Origin: Hymenopellis radicata
Taxonomy: Eukaryota > Basidiomycota > Agaricomycetes > Agaricales > Physalacriaceae
Direction of reading: 5' to 3'
Length of the DNA stretch: 64,000 bases
Assembly (NCBI GenBank): GCA_015501595.1
Contig: JADNRX010000043.1
Coordinates: forward strand, 62,001-126,000
Shown here: piece by piece, positions 23,561-35,919 of the stretch
Layout of the letters: each line of letters begins with the position of its first letter
Numbering within the stretch: the stretch's first letter is position 1
Program-made: the position numbers and the translations under genes
Notes under the pieces: generated by a model
What the model was told of the DNA's origin: nothing
The model's database searches: none
The model's input: only the letters and a program-made list of their open reading frames with translations

Positions 23561-23689
23561 GCTAACCGGGGAATCGCAGACAGGTCGTTATTCCAAACAT
23601 GACAAACAGCTCCGTCTGGTCGTCCTAGAATGGCGCTCGGGTCGGGGCTGTAGGCGGGATAGGCGGGATAGGCGGAGAAGCACGCTATA

Positions 23690-24230
23690 GAATATATTAG
23701 GCCACACTCGTCACTCGAACATTGGGTGGGAGAGACGCACCAGGAGATTCAACGACGCGTGCGGAACACAACCAGAAAGGGCAACGACTGTCTGCCAACC
23801 CAGCACCGGTCTCTGGAAGTAGGCTCAAGGTCGGCCCGCTATCAACAGAGACGCGGTGCTGGGCGGCAGGCAGACAAGACTCGTCAAGCACGAGCATCTT
23901 GATGTTACGCGACTGTAGACTCCGCCTCCAAAAAATCTTAGCACGCTGCCAAGCAAGAGAACCAAGATACTTACCTGGGCAGGTGCCCTCTTCCACATGC
24001 GAATGCCCTCCTCGTCCGTGAACAAGCCGAAGTCGTCTACACTAGCAGCAAGTTTCCTTCCACGCTAACCAGTGTAGTATTAAACACCGTGATGTCGGGC
24101 TTCTTGATGGACTTTCGAGGAGCGGCGGCGGTAGCTGGTGATGGTGCTGCAGCTGGAGTCGACGGCGCGGGTGTCCCCAAACGACTTGGGTTGGTGCTTC
24201 ATCCATGATGAAGGAAGGAGGCAACAATTA
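23690..24230 (-). pseudogene. unrecognised gene fragment
   Basis: The minus strand contains a Pro/Ala-rich stretch, KKPDITVFNTTLV, and after a one-frame switch GRKLAASVDDFGLFTDEEG followed by a consensus donor (GTAAGT) near 23973. The sequence beyond the intron is not conserved in appearance. This looks like a piece of an exon-intron gene, in keeping with the other fragments nearby, but I cannot name it. Confidence 0.25.
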
Positions 24231-24460
24231 AAGCACTCGCTGCTTCCGGAAGTCGGGCCATTTGGTGTGCGTCTTGGAAGGCGGTGGAATTGACAGTGGA
24301 GGAGGTGTTGAAAGGAAGACGAATGATCGGAGCCCCTAAACGGATGGCTTGGTAGTCTGTAAAATCCAAGCCAATCAAGCCAATTCCTTATTCTTGCCTG
24401 TAACGTCGGACACGCGTTAAATCACTTGCTCAAGCTGTCTCTATAAAAGGTATTTCTATT

Positions 24461-27400
24461 TCATGATATACGACGGGCATGGTCGAGAATATCCCCCATT
24501 CTGATTTTGCCTTTCTCCTTCGCCTTCATCTCATCCATCTTCGACTCTTGCAATGCGGCGATAAATCCTTTGGCAGTCGAATACTTCTTTGTCGGCACGT
24601 AATGTTCCTTGAGGAAAGCCAAGGCACGGCTCGCGTCCCACCCCTCAAGGACCGCTAACTGCTTAATCAAGGTGACAATCTTCAACCGCTTCGACAGTTC
24701 TGTCCTCACACTTCCTTGCCCTTTCCGCCACCGGTTACCCCATGTCTTCTCAATGCTCTCGACAGAGAGTTTCCCATCAATACCTTCCGTGAATTCACGC
24801 CAGATATCCTTGATTGTAAGTGTGAGTCCATTCGGCGGCAAGTAGAACTCATATTCTGGAATCCAGAGCTTCTCCGGTTCGTTCCACACGAAGACGTGGT
24901 CTCGAAGGCGACAAGGTTCGTACAGTGATTCAAGTATCGATATATGGTCCAGCTGAGCATCGCGAGTGCGACCGTTTGTAGCGCTGAGGCTGAAAATCTT
25001 GGAAGAGTAAGTCTCGCCAGAGCGACTGATGGTGTCAGTCGATTCGGCCGTAACATTGGCAGTTTGTGACGAAGGAGGTCCGGCTGGCGAAGCTGGCATT
25101 GGACGCGTGTTCTGTGACTGAGTGGGTGATTCGGATTGAGACGTCATAGTCAACCGAGTATTCGAGAGGGACGTCGTTGGTAAAGGAATCTATTCGATGA
25201 TTAGATCCAGTAGAGAGTTCATAATGATAACCCACTTTTGTACGCTTTTTCGGTTTGTCAACTCCCTCGTCTCGTGCGCGCTTGCCCAACATATTCTCAG
25301 AAATTGCCTGCACCGTTTCTTCCAGATGCTTGATATGAGTGCGGAGGAGAGCTGTCTCAGTATTGTACGTGCCCATCGCTCCATGAAACATGTTCGCGAT
25401 CTCCTGTGGTAACTTGTCGAGCTTGACTTGAGACAGCAGGTCCGCTTCCTCGAGAACTTTCCGTGATTCTAAAGCGAAAGAACGGAAAAGTGACCCGTCG
25501 AATGGTGCATGATGCCATAGCGGACATTGCGGGTACTTGAAGAAGAGGACAGCCGCGTCCTGGAGGATAACGGTGCGCAGAAACTTCAGAAGCTCAAGGA
25601 AAAGGCGTAACCGATGGTCGTCCCCTCTGATGGGACCATATGCAGCCTTCTGGACCTCCAGCTCATTGAACTTGGTCTCGATCCAGGGGAAAATGAGGCC
25701 TGAAAGTGCGGGTGGGACATCTAAGATATTCTTCAATGCAAGAACAAGAATCGAGTAAAATGAAAACATACCAATTTTACCTCGTTGAAGGTTGTACGAA
25801 TTGTGGTTGCTGCCGTTCCAGCCGCCCATTGCAAGAATCGCATCAACAGGAAGCGATTGCATGTATCGCGGAGCCGAGCCGGCATTCATAGTCTTCCACT
25901 GGCCGAGCTTGGTGATACCTTCATGGGAGGCTCCCGCGTACATGGCGGTTTCGCCGACATAGTGTCGCCCGGCGTGTGTAACATTTTTGAGCTTAAGACC
26001 GGCGTCGTCGTGAATTGCTTTCGTGCGCTTTAGATGTGCTGATACGGGTAAGTCAGTGAGGTTCCATTGACGAGAGAAAGCACTAACTGTCATATGACAA
26101 CGGCTCATAGTCGGAATTGCCGCCACGAAAAAGGTGCAACCCATACCATTTTCGACGACCAAATGCTCCATAGTTGGGTTCAACAGAGAAGTCGGGTGCG
26201 GGCTTATCCAGAAGGTGGAATTCACCGAAGAGGTGAAATCCAAGGCCTCCGATACAGCAGATCTCGGGAATTCGGTGGCGTATACACCCGTGCCGTTCTA
26301 GATTACCATCAGTGTTCGTCTTCCCTTGATTTGCGATGAAAATTGCACACTACGAGACGGGATGAGTGGAGAGAAGTAGAAGGAAAGAAACATCCTTACA
26401 GGAGCATAAACATTGTATCCTTGATCAATGAGACGGAGCTGATAGAGCTCCAGGTCCGACAGCTGCAGAATGCGAGAACTGTCCCCACGAAATGCGGTTG
26501 AACACGAAAGCAGAATCATCTCCCGATCACGCAATGCCGTTGCGAGCTTCAGCGGCGTCATCGATTGTGGTGTCTCATCATTGTCGAAGGCGCGTATTGT
26601 GCGGGTTGATATGCGAATGAGTTCCTCATCACTGTAGGTAGCTGATGGACTAGGTATCAGAACGACTTTCCAAAGACTCAGACACGCACAAACCTTCTGT
26701 CATTCCATGGGCTTTCATTTCCCGTGATTCCTCTACCCTTTTAGGTCGTTCAGCGCGAGCCTGTTGTTCGAAGATCTTGATGCGAACATCAGAGCGCAGC
26801 GGTAGTTTGGCCTCCGGACAATTGAGGTACTCCGCTCGATATTGGTTCTTCTTCCGGAAGTCCTCAAGAGCATTGATTATCTGTTCGATTGTTTTGTCGC
26901 CGACCGAGCTGTTGTCGATTTCTTTTCCCGTGAAGGCTGCACGCTGTATACAATAAGACCTAGCTGATACGAATCCATAGCACATCATACCTTTTTCCGT
27001 TCGATTTCATGCTTGAGAAATACAGCTACACGCGGCGCAGTTATTGGCTCTGCAGGAAGAGTGGCCTGCCCATTTTCCATGCAGATTCGTTGAAAGACCG
27101 GCCAATAGCTAAAGTAGTTCTTCACATGACGCGCATACGTCGCGTCCGTCGCCTTGTTCTGTCCTAGGCCTTTTTGGATCTCAAGGCGCATGTTATGTGT
27201 CTGGTGCTCGAGCGCGGCATATGCCTCCATGACACGTGTGTCATTCAGAGGCGAATCTGCACCTGCAGGCTGGTGTGCCGCACTCGCGTTGGCCGTTACT
27301 GCTGCGACGCGCGATACTGAGTTGGGCGAAGATGAACTTGGCTGGGATGATGAAGGAATGTCTTGGGAGGGTGAGGAGCAAGCAGCAGACGTGGCAGCAG

Positions 27401-27630
27401 GTGCGGAGAGGCAAGCAGACTCGAAAGAGTACCCGGAACAGGACCGACAACTGGATTCGAATGGGAGAAGTCTGAGGATGAGCCGGGAGTTGAAATTCCC
27501 AGTCATCGGGAAGGGATGTCATCAGCTCTAGCTTGATTGCTTTAGAGAGAGGAGGGGATTTGGGATGTGCGGGGGGCCGGATTTGAACGCGTTTTTGTAC
27601 ACCATCGCGTCGCGCTGAAGATGCGCCCAT
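24461..27630 (-). mobile_element. Crypton-type tyrosine recombinase element
   Basis: A multi-exon minus-strand gene with the hallmarks of fungal Cryptons, which are DNA transposons using a tyrosine recombinase and lacking terminal inverted repeats. The N-terminal region is low complexity, then a core-binding part (DATYARHVKNYFSYW). The catalytic set is in order: first Arg in STAFRGDSSRILQL; a segment NQGKTNTDGNLERHGCIRHR; then HAGRHYVGETAMYAG (His and second Arg), GQWKTMNAG (Trp at the second His position) and the likely nucleophile in SAPRYMQSLP (Tyr). The C-terminus has the GCR1_C-like DNA-binding domain (IKDIWREFTEGIDGKLSVES, then TWGNRWRKGQ). The coding frame can be read through six or seven exons from ATG 27630 to the stop at 24461. 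The joint near 27430 is the weakest. Confidence 0.82.
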
Positions 27631-28101
27631 TGTTGAAAGTTGACTAAATCTGGCGGATAATGGTCCACTTGTTAGACAATGGGGAATGATAAAGCATTTA
27701 CTCGCCACAAGGATGATCAAATTACGCGCCGGTCCACACGCCACGGAGCGAGACAGCGAAATCTTGAGGAAGAAGACACAATTTCAGACACGGCGTTGAT
27801 TCCTTAAGGACAGAGTAGATTCGACATAAAACAGCAAGAAAAATAGAATAGATATCCAACATGAAGGTAGAAAAGAAGTCTTGAACCTCTGGCGCGTGAA
27901 GCCGCCATGGCAATTCGGGGTCCAGCAGCGTACACGACGATGTAAGTGATCGAGAGCGATCGTGGGAGAACAATGGATCCGAGCCACGAGTCGCAGTTAC
28001 CATATTCGGCCACAAAAACCAAACCAATCATACCAGATTGGAAACGTTTCTAAAGGCCAGGGGAAACGTTACCACCGCCGTTACTGCACCAGGTGGTAAC
28101 G

Positions 28102-28109
28102 CCTATATA
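28102..28109 (+). promoter_or_regulatory. TATA-like box upstream of MSH6
   Basis: TATATATG lies about 140 bases before the MSH6 start codon, in the 617-bp head-to-head interval between the Crypton start (27630) and MSH6 (28248). Confidence 0.35.
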
Positions 28110-28148
28110 TGAACTACATAGATAGCAGACTGCAGAAGGAAAGAAGTG

Positions 28149-28188
28149 TACCTGATGGAGGAAAGCAAGAAGGGTCTTATCCACGTGG
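28149..28188 (+). repeat. dispersed 39-40 bp element, copy 3, in the MSH6 leader
   Basis: Begins GTACCTGATGGAGG and ends TATCCACGTG, with one indel and a few substitutions from the copies beside the F-box array. It lies 60 bases before the MSH6 start and in the same orientation as MSH6. Confidence 0.55.
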
Positions 28189-28247
28189 GAACACTCAGAC
28201 TGGCCGTTGACAAACAAGGACCAACGCGTTTGCTTCCCACCACGACG

Positions 28248-31200
28248 ATGGCGCCCAAAGCAAAGACGTCGACGGAGAATATGAAGCAGAAAAGCCTTAT
28301 GGGCTGGTTCTCCAAGGGTCCTGGGGACAAGCCCAAGGCCACCCCAAAGGCCGCAAACGCGTCGCGGTCAAAGGCGGTCGCGAACCCAGTTACTCCAGAG
28401 TCCAAAAAGTCCGACGTTCGTGTCCCGTCGTCGTCGGCCGCAGCAAGCTCGACGTCGTCTCTGGGAAGGGGCAGCACTGCCCACGACACGCCGCCGACGA
28501 GTGACCCCATCGATGTGGACATGGAAGACGAGGTGCAGGAGCAGAAGAAGGCTCGTGCCAAGTCGGTGAGTACCATATATGCTATTCATGGACTCCTGCC
28601 CATTCTGTAAGTAGGGAAAGCGAAAGATTGTGTTAGAGGATTCTGACGAAGAGACGCTGCATTCCTCCACTACGCGTGGGTCGAGCTCCAATTTGGGTTC
28701 ATCGCCGCTGAAGAATAAAAGTACGTCCACCCTTCGCGTCTTACCTTCGCTTATACGAGTACAGGTCGCGCCAAAAAGCCTAGGTTATCAGCACCGCTGA
28801 CGGACGACGACGACGAAGAGGAAGATCAAGAAGCTTTAACCTCCTTCTCAAAGAGGCTCACACATTTCAAGAAGCCTCCGGCAAAGAAAGGTACGCATAT
28901 ATTCGTGTCAACTGTCTCTTATTGACCGCTAGTAGGGTCCCGATCCTCCGTCGTATCCGACGACGACGACTTCATTGCTCCGTCTGACTCTGACGAGGAT
29001 ACCAAGTCAGTCAAATCCAGGAACTCGGCGGCGTCCTCTCGCGACACCGATATTGACGACGACGACGAAGACGAGGTGGTTCCCAAGAAAAAGTCGCGTC
29101 CTTCAATGAAAAAGACGGCCTCATCTACGAAAAGCGCGTCTGCCGGCGCTTCTTCTGGTGGAGGATTCTCGTTCCTGACCAAAGCAGAGCAGCGGGAGCA
29201 AGATAAGAAGAACGACAAGAAGGCCGCAGAAGACCCGTACGCGTTTTTGCAGGACATCAGAGATGTATGTAATTGCGGTCAAGGGTTGCCCGTGGCTAAT
29301 ATAATTCATAGAAAGACGGCAATCGACCAGGCAGTCCAAACTACGATCCGCGTACGCTCTACGTCCCCAAGAATGCGTGGTCTGAGTTCACGCCCTTTGA
29401 GAAACAGGTCTGTTCTTCCAGTAACGCACTTTGAAGATGCTCATCTTTCACAGTTTTGGGAAATCAAGCAAAACCATTATGACACTGTTTGTTCATCTCA
29501 TTGACTCGACGTCAGATATATGCTAATCACGCAACCAGATTCTCTTCTTCCAGAAAGGGTAGGACTGCTCCAATCCTTGTGTCTTACGCGCTAAACCATT
29601 GTCAGAAAATTCTATGAGTTATATGAAGACGACGCTCGAGTCGGTCATCAGGAATTCGATCTCAAGCTGACGCAACGCGTGAAGATGTCCATGGTCGGCG
29701 TGCCAGAAATGTCTTTTGATTTCTGGGCTGCGTATGTGATTCATTTCCTATGTGTGCTATTCGCTGAATTTTTTGGTAGCAAGTTCCTCGGGAAAGGCTA
29801 CAAAGTAGGTAAGGTCGACCAAGCGGAGACTGCGCTTGGCGCCGAAATGCGCATTGCCACCGATAAGGGCAAAGGTAAGGCCAAGGCTACTGAGAAGGAA
29901 AAAATTGTACGGCGGTAGGTCGAAATTCACTACTTTTGCCCAGTACTGACTCGGGACATGGATACCAGGGAGCTTCACAAAGTGTACACGAATGGAACAC
30001 TCGTTGATGCTCAAATGCTCACGGACGATCATGCGGGTCACTGTATCTCGATCCGGGAAGTGGAATGCAACGATGGGAACCACACCTTTGGCATTTGTGT
30101 GCTCGATTGTTCAACATCGCAGTTCGAATTGAGTGTCTTCAAGGATGACGTCTGTCGCACCAAGTTGGAAACGTTGATGAGGCAGGCGCGGCCCAAGGAG
30201 CTGTTGTTCACCAAGGTCTGCAAAGATGTACTCTTCGTCGCGTGTCGTCTAATTAAGAGATTCGTAGGGACAACTCTCAGTGTCCACCACGCGACTGCTG
30301 AAAACGTTCCTCCCAGCGGCTTGCCTTTGGACCGGTCTTCGTGAAGTCGAGGGCTTTGGCTATGATGAGACGCTCAAGGAGTTGAAGAGTCTCTATCCTG
30401 CCGAGGAAGGCCAAATGGATGACGATGATGAGCGTCTTCTTCCCGCCTCCGTACCGCAAACCATTCGCGACATGGCCGATTCGCAACCAGCGATGGAAGC
30501 GCTGGGTGCGATGATCTGGTGAATTAAATTTCCTCGTATACGAACCTGGAAACTGAGATGGTCATAGGTACCTGCGCCAGCTGAACATAGAAAAAGACAT
30601 TCTGAGCATGAAGAACTTCAACGTCTACGACCCGATGAAGCAAGGCAATGGCCTGGTCTTGGACGGTCAGACTCTGGCCCATATCGAGGTCTGCAGTCCC
30701 GTTTCTGCACATGGCTAGTCGCTAACTCAGCACAGGTCTTACAAAACGGTGAAGGAACATTGGATGGGACCTTGTTGCAGTTACTCAGTCGCTGTGTGAC
30801 GCCCTTCGGCAAGCGACTATTCCGCATCTGGCTCTGCATGCCCCTGCGGGATATCGCAGATATCAACACGAGGTCTGTCTTTCGCGGTCTTGCGCTGTAG
30901 GCCTCCAAGCGGGCTAACATGGTCCTCAGGCTTGACGCCGTCGAAGATCTCATGTCACATCCAACCTTTGAAGGGGAGTTCTCTGAAATCGCAAAGGGTT
31001 TACCGGATCTGGAGCGTGTTGTTTCGCGGATACATGCCAAGAACTGCAAGGTTAAGGACTTCCTCAAGGTTCTCACAGTAAGCATGGTTCTCTTTGCTTT
31101 GACAACTATCGTTGATGATTTCCCAGGCGTTTAAGAAATTGAGTCGTGGAATGACCGATCTGGCAAATACATCCGAGAGTTTTGAGTCCAAGACGATCTT

Positions 31201-33245
31201 GGGCCTCCTGCGTGGCGCGCCTGATCTTCTGCCGCATATCAAGAACGTCGAATCGATGTACGTTCAGCCGAGCGAGAAAGGTATGCCGTTGTAGGTGCAA
31301 AAACTTGCACCGGAGCTAATAGGTCCCCGAAGATGTGAATGAGTTAGTGCCACAGAAGGGCAAAGATGAAGAATTCGACAAGATTAGCAAGAAGATTAAA
31401 GAGCTGGAAAGCGGACTGGATGAGGAGTTGGAGGAGCTGACGGAGAATTTGGGGTAAGCTACTACCTTCTCCTCGCTAATTCCCTTACTCACAAAAACAA
31501 TCGACTGTCAGAATTAAACTGGCTTGGTGGCACAGCGCTCAAGGAACAAAGGTTCGTTCAAGTCCGAATCTCGTTTAATGCATTCGGTATTCACCTTCAT
31601 CAGGATATCTATTTAGTCGAAACCAATGCGTCGGAAAAGAAGATCCCCAAGGACTGGGTGAAGAGTGGCGCTACTAAGGTATGGCTTGCTTGTCCGATTC
31701 GAGATCGGTTTAACAAATTCGTCTATAGGCCAAAGCCCGATGGCGTGTCGACCCCATCCAGAAATCTGTTCGCTCTTTGAAGGAAGCCAGAGAAACGCGT
31801 AATAATCTCATGAAAGCTTTCAAGAACCGCGTTTTCGAGGAATTCGACTCCGACCGCTCCGTCTGGCTGCGTGCCATTCGGGTCTTTGCTGAACTGGATT
31901 GTTTGTTCAGTTTGTCGAAATCCTCCAATGTGTTGGAGGAGCCGAGGTGTAGGCCAGAGTTCGTGGAGAGTGACTCGGCGTTTGTGGATTTCGAGGAGCT
32001 GAGGCATCCGACGGTTAGCAATGTGAAGAGCTTCATTCCCAATGATGTGAAGCTCGGTGGTGATACTCCTCGCATCGCGTTGTTGACGGGTATGTTTTCT
32101 TCTTCAATGATCTTGTTGTGGACTGATCAGTTCCTCGACGTTTAGGTCCTAATATGGCGTAAGCATCAAACGCGTATTCGACGAAACTTCCGAGAACTCA
32201 TCGCAACCTACAGTGGGAAGTCGACCATCATGAGGATGACTGCAACTGGGATCGTGCGTTCTTCGCCTGCTTCCCAGCTATATGTTCTAACAATCGCACA
32301 GATCATGGCGCAGTTGGGCATGTTTGTTCCGGCAGCGAAGGCTCGGTAAGCCTAGGCGATTTCCATCTATGATCAAGCTGCTTAAGACTTGCAGATTGGC
32401 CCCCGTCGATTCCATATTGACGCGAATGGGCGCTTACGACAACATGTTCTCGAATGCCAGTACGTTCAAGGTGGAGCTGGACGAATGTTGCAAGATTCTT
32501 CGCGATGCGACACCGAAGTCCTTCGTAATATTGGATGGCAAGTCTTTGGTCCGATAGATTCAATTCGTCGTGCTAATATTGTGCTTAGAGCTTGGCCGAG
32601 GAACGTCGACCTTCGTAAGTCTTCATCTCGTGTCTGGAAGTTCTGCTGACAACTGTCTTCAGGATGGTATGGCTATCGCTGGGGTAAGAGTCTTTGCGTA
32701 ATTATCTGGTTCTGTACTCATGGAGCGATCCAGGCGGTTCTACACGAACTGGCAACACACACTATGCCACTTTCGTTCTTCGCCACTCATTATGGTTCTT
32801 TGACTGACGATTTCGTCTATCATCCGAACATTCGGAATATGCACATGTCCAGCATTGTCGACGACGAAAAGCGTGATGTAAGTGCATCGCCAATTCGCAA
32901 CGGGTCGAGCTGATCAGAGCCATAGATCGTTTTCCTCTATAAACTTGTCGATGGCGTCGCCACGTCCTCCTTTGGCACGCATGTCGCCAACCTCGCCGGT
33001 GTTCCATTTAATGTCGTCGAGCGTGCAGACCTCATATCGAAGAAGTTTGCTCAGCAGTTCAAGGAGCGTCTCCAAGAACAAAAGTCGAAGCGGGCTTCTT
33101 CGCGCTCCCACTTGTTGCCCAAGCTGACTTTGCGTATCTACATGCGCTGGCTACGGGGAAGATTGAGATGTCCTCTGACGCGATGAAGCAGCAGCTGGTT
33201 TTGAATGTGTTGAAGGAGACTGTTAAGAAATATGTCTCCAAGTAG
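28248..33245 (+). CDS. MSH6: DNA mismatch repair protein MSH6
   Basis: Large subunit of MutS-alpha (MSH2-MSH6), which recognises base mismatches and short loops in the nucleus. About 27 exons encode roughly 1,240 residues. The N-terminus has a PCNA-binding box (QKSLMGWF, residues 14-21) and a long acidic, Ser-rich linker. The mismatch-binding Phe-x-Glu motif is in [15 protein letters not shown]. The lever and clamp region is long. The ATPase has Walker A GPNMAGKSTIMR (split by introns), signature [12 protein letters not shown], Walker [17 protein letters not shown] and the H-loop FFATHYGSL. The extreme C-terminus is disrupted: one base is missing near 33100-33105. The literal frame therefore stops at 33186, whereas the conserved ending [17 protein letters not shown] to KKYVSK is in the next frame, closing at 33245. 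Confidence 0.93.
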
Positions 33246-33394
33246 GGATCCTTGCTCTAGTTGTATTTTTTTGCTGTTTTGTTGCTATCGTTGTTTCTTT
33301 GCTTCGGTTTACTTACCACTGATACCTAGTATATATTATCCATCACTGCTTGCATGTACATAACTTACTCCTTGTCGTAAACGTTGAACTTTTA
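33246..33394. other. MSH6 3' flank
   Basis: T-rich stretch (TTGTATTTTTTTGC) directly after the MSH6 stop, probably 3' UTR and polyadenylation region. No gene seen before the MITE. Confidence 0.3.
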
Positions 33395-33863
33395 CAGCTG
33401 TTTGCATAATTGATGACAGTCCGATCGCCGAAAACAAAGAAGGCGAGAAGCATCAAAACTAACCCTAAGCTAAGGTCACTGCCAAATCAGCATCGTCTTG
33501 CGCGTTGAAGCCGGTAACTGTGCTCGATGTGGCCATGCAAATACATGGGAGGCCTTAGACAGCCCTGGGGGTGGATTTCGGGAAATACAGTGACCAGAAA
33601 TGTGTACTTCTGTCCTGATTCTGACATGGGTCGTGCCGGTAGCTATTTTACAATGATTCAGAGATGATAAGCTGTCGATACATCACTGTATGACCTCTAA
33701 ATGTTATTCCAAGTACTGTAAGACAGCAGATACAGTTGGGTGTCAGTGAAATGGGCCTTATAGAGGCCGCCACTATCAGTAAACCTATCCTAGGGTTAGT
33801 TTGGCTGCTTCTCGCCTTCTTTGTTTTCGGCGATCGGACTGTCATCAATTATGCAAACAGCTG
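33395..33863. mobile_element. MITE with long terminal inverted repeats and TA target duplication
   Basis: 469-bp non-coding element. The outer 58 bases at each end (33395-33452 and 33806-33863) are perfect inverted copies, starting CAGCTGTTTGCATAATTG. Weaker pairing continues for about 30 more bases. Both ends are flanked by TA (33393-33394 and 33864-33865), the target duplication left by Tc1/mariner-type transposases. There is no coding capacity, so it would depend on a transposase made elsewhere. It lies 164 bases upstream of an F-box gene copy and just after MSH6. Confidence 0.82.
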
Positions 33864-34027
33864 TAATTTGTTGACGCTTCCAGGAGGTTTTCCCACGTGG
33901 CTGTCTTGCACTCAACTATCATCCGCAATCAGTCGCGCCAACGCAATTTTGTACATTTGTGCTCTTTCTTGGTTGGTTTTCCTCTTTGAAAAACGGTCTG
34001 AACTTATCCTGACACTTTGAAGCAGCG

Positions 34028-35684
34028 ATGATTTGTTCTCAATGTGGAGAGACGCCACTTTTGAAGGAGCTGGAACCCCTTTCTGAAACCACATCCAAGT
34101 GCATCCAGGATTTACTCGCCTCGAATGCGGCTCCTCTTGGAAGCGAACGAGAGTCATTATCAGACCTCATGTCGCGCACTCAAACCTACGCGAGCCGTCT
34201 AGACACACGTATTGCCGACCTGCGTGCCACCTTGGCGGATCTCCTAGACCAAAAAAGTCACGACGGAGCAACGCCTGCGCGACCTCAAAGTCGCCCTCCA
34301 TCCCATTCGTACCATCCCTCCAGAAATTCTGGCAGAAATCTTCGACGAGGCCGTCAGTGACACCGCTCTGGTTCCGCTGGAGAAGGTTCGCGACGGAGGT
34401 TTTGCGAATAGCGTCGATAGCAACAGTCAAAGCTGTGTCGTGTCACAAGTGTCCTCGGCATGGAGACGCACGGCGCTGAGAACGCAGCGCCTGTGGCGCT
34501 TTGTTCACATCTCCTTTGATCGTTTTCCTCGCAATCTCTCGACATCGATTTTCCTCAATCGTTTCCTCGCCCGTTCAGCAGAGCAAATGTTGCATGTCAT
34601 GCTTCACGCGACCGTGGACCATCCCGCTCTGACGCTTTTCTTGATGACATCGAGCCGTTGGCAAACGGCTGCTGTTAGCCTTCCACCCAAGCTCTACCAT
34701 GCCTGGAATGCAGACCTTACTTTCCAGTCTCTCGCAAGGTTCCATCTACATGTCCAACTCGACGGGATGCGGACGTGGCGCGACTTACGTCCGGCAGGGT
34801 GTCGTAAAGCGCTTTTGGATTTCCCTCAACTCCAAGTCTTCTCAAGTGACACAGTTGGAGCGTGGTCACAGATCCTAAGCTGGAGGTCAAAGTTTCCTCG
34901 CCTCCAATGCTTTGAACAAACTGGAATACTCGACGCACAGCTTTATGCCACTGGAGTTTCATTTACAGCTCCATTGGCGATGGTATCGGCACCATTGTTG
35001 ACTTCTGCGCTCTTCCATCCTGAGAAGGCAATTTCAAGCGGATTTTACAACACAGTAATGACTTGTCCAATCTGTGACGAATATCCCAATATGCGCATTC
35101 TTCGACTGCGTGGAACCAGCGCAGGCTACAGCCATTTCTTTTCCAAGTTCAGGCTACCTTGTCTGGAAGCTTTATCTTTCGAAGACAGCAACTTGGGCGG
35201 TGATTTGGCTTTCCCATCTCCGTTGGTTGCGCCCACGGGACAGCACCTACAGCAGCTGGAGGTGCCCCTACAGAATGCGAACGACACGAACAGCCTAGTA
35301 GTGTTCCTTCGTACCACCCCGAGACTTCACCGGCTTGAACTGAGGGCGAGAACTCATTTCGACATCAGCCATACGATCCGGGCCGTCCTCGTCGATGAGG
35401 GGGCGCTTCTTCCAGAATTGACCGACTTGGTCATTTCTAGCATGAATCAGAATGGGGTGCTGATTTCAGGCGCTTTTGTGGAAGCGATCAAACACCGTCG
35501 TTCTGGGGCAGCGCAGGTTGCGAAACTGCAGGAGGTATTAGTCGATTTTGTGACGGCCATCGTCGATGAGGATGTCGTGGCTGCTTTCAACGACCTCTTG
35601 AGCGACGGATTGAGAGGTGCACTGAAAAACCGGCCCTGGGAGGCGTATTCAGGTTGGACACGGAGTCTGGACGTTGATTCTTAG
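34028..35684 (+). pseudogene. F-box gene, MICSQC family, one-base insertion (copy A)
   Basis: Starts MICSQCGETPLLKELE. The coding frame is lost at 34251-34256, where a run of six A is one longer than in paralogs (LLDQKVTTEQR region). The frame then ends early at 34360. The downstream frame is open from about 34260 to 35684 and encodes the whole F-box (VSQVSSAWRRTALRTQRLWR) and leucine-rich part, ending PWEAYSGWTRSLDVDS. The inverted partner at 62542-64000 has no insertion. If the extra A is real, the product is a 110-residue stub; if it is a base-call error, the gene is intact at about 552 residues. Confidence 0.75.
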
Positions 35685-35919
35685 ATTTTCATGTACGCTG
35701 GGCGTTGTAAAAATTGTATTCCGAACTCTTTCCGCTCTGTCGTAGCGTTCAGGCTACATTGGTAGCTCTCGCGTCAAAGTAGGGAATGTCTGAGATCACG
35801 CCGCAACTGCCGATTCTGTAAGTCGGAGATTGGGCGCCACGATTTCCAGGTTCCACACATACCACCTGGTGAGTCGTCCTTGACTCCTTCAGTCGTATTC
35901 AGTCATATTAAAAGCGACA

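Noticed and set aside
23640..23680. Short GGCGGGATA tandem repeat
   Set aside because: Only two to three units; too short to call a meaningful repeat.
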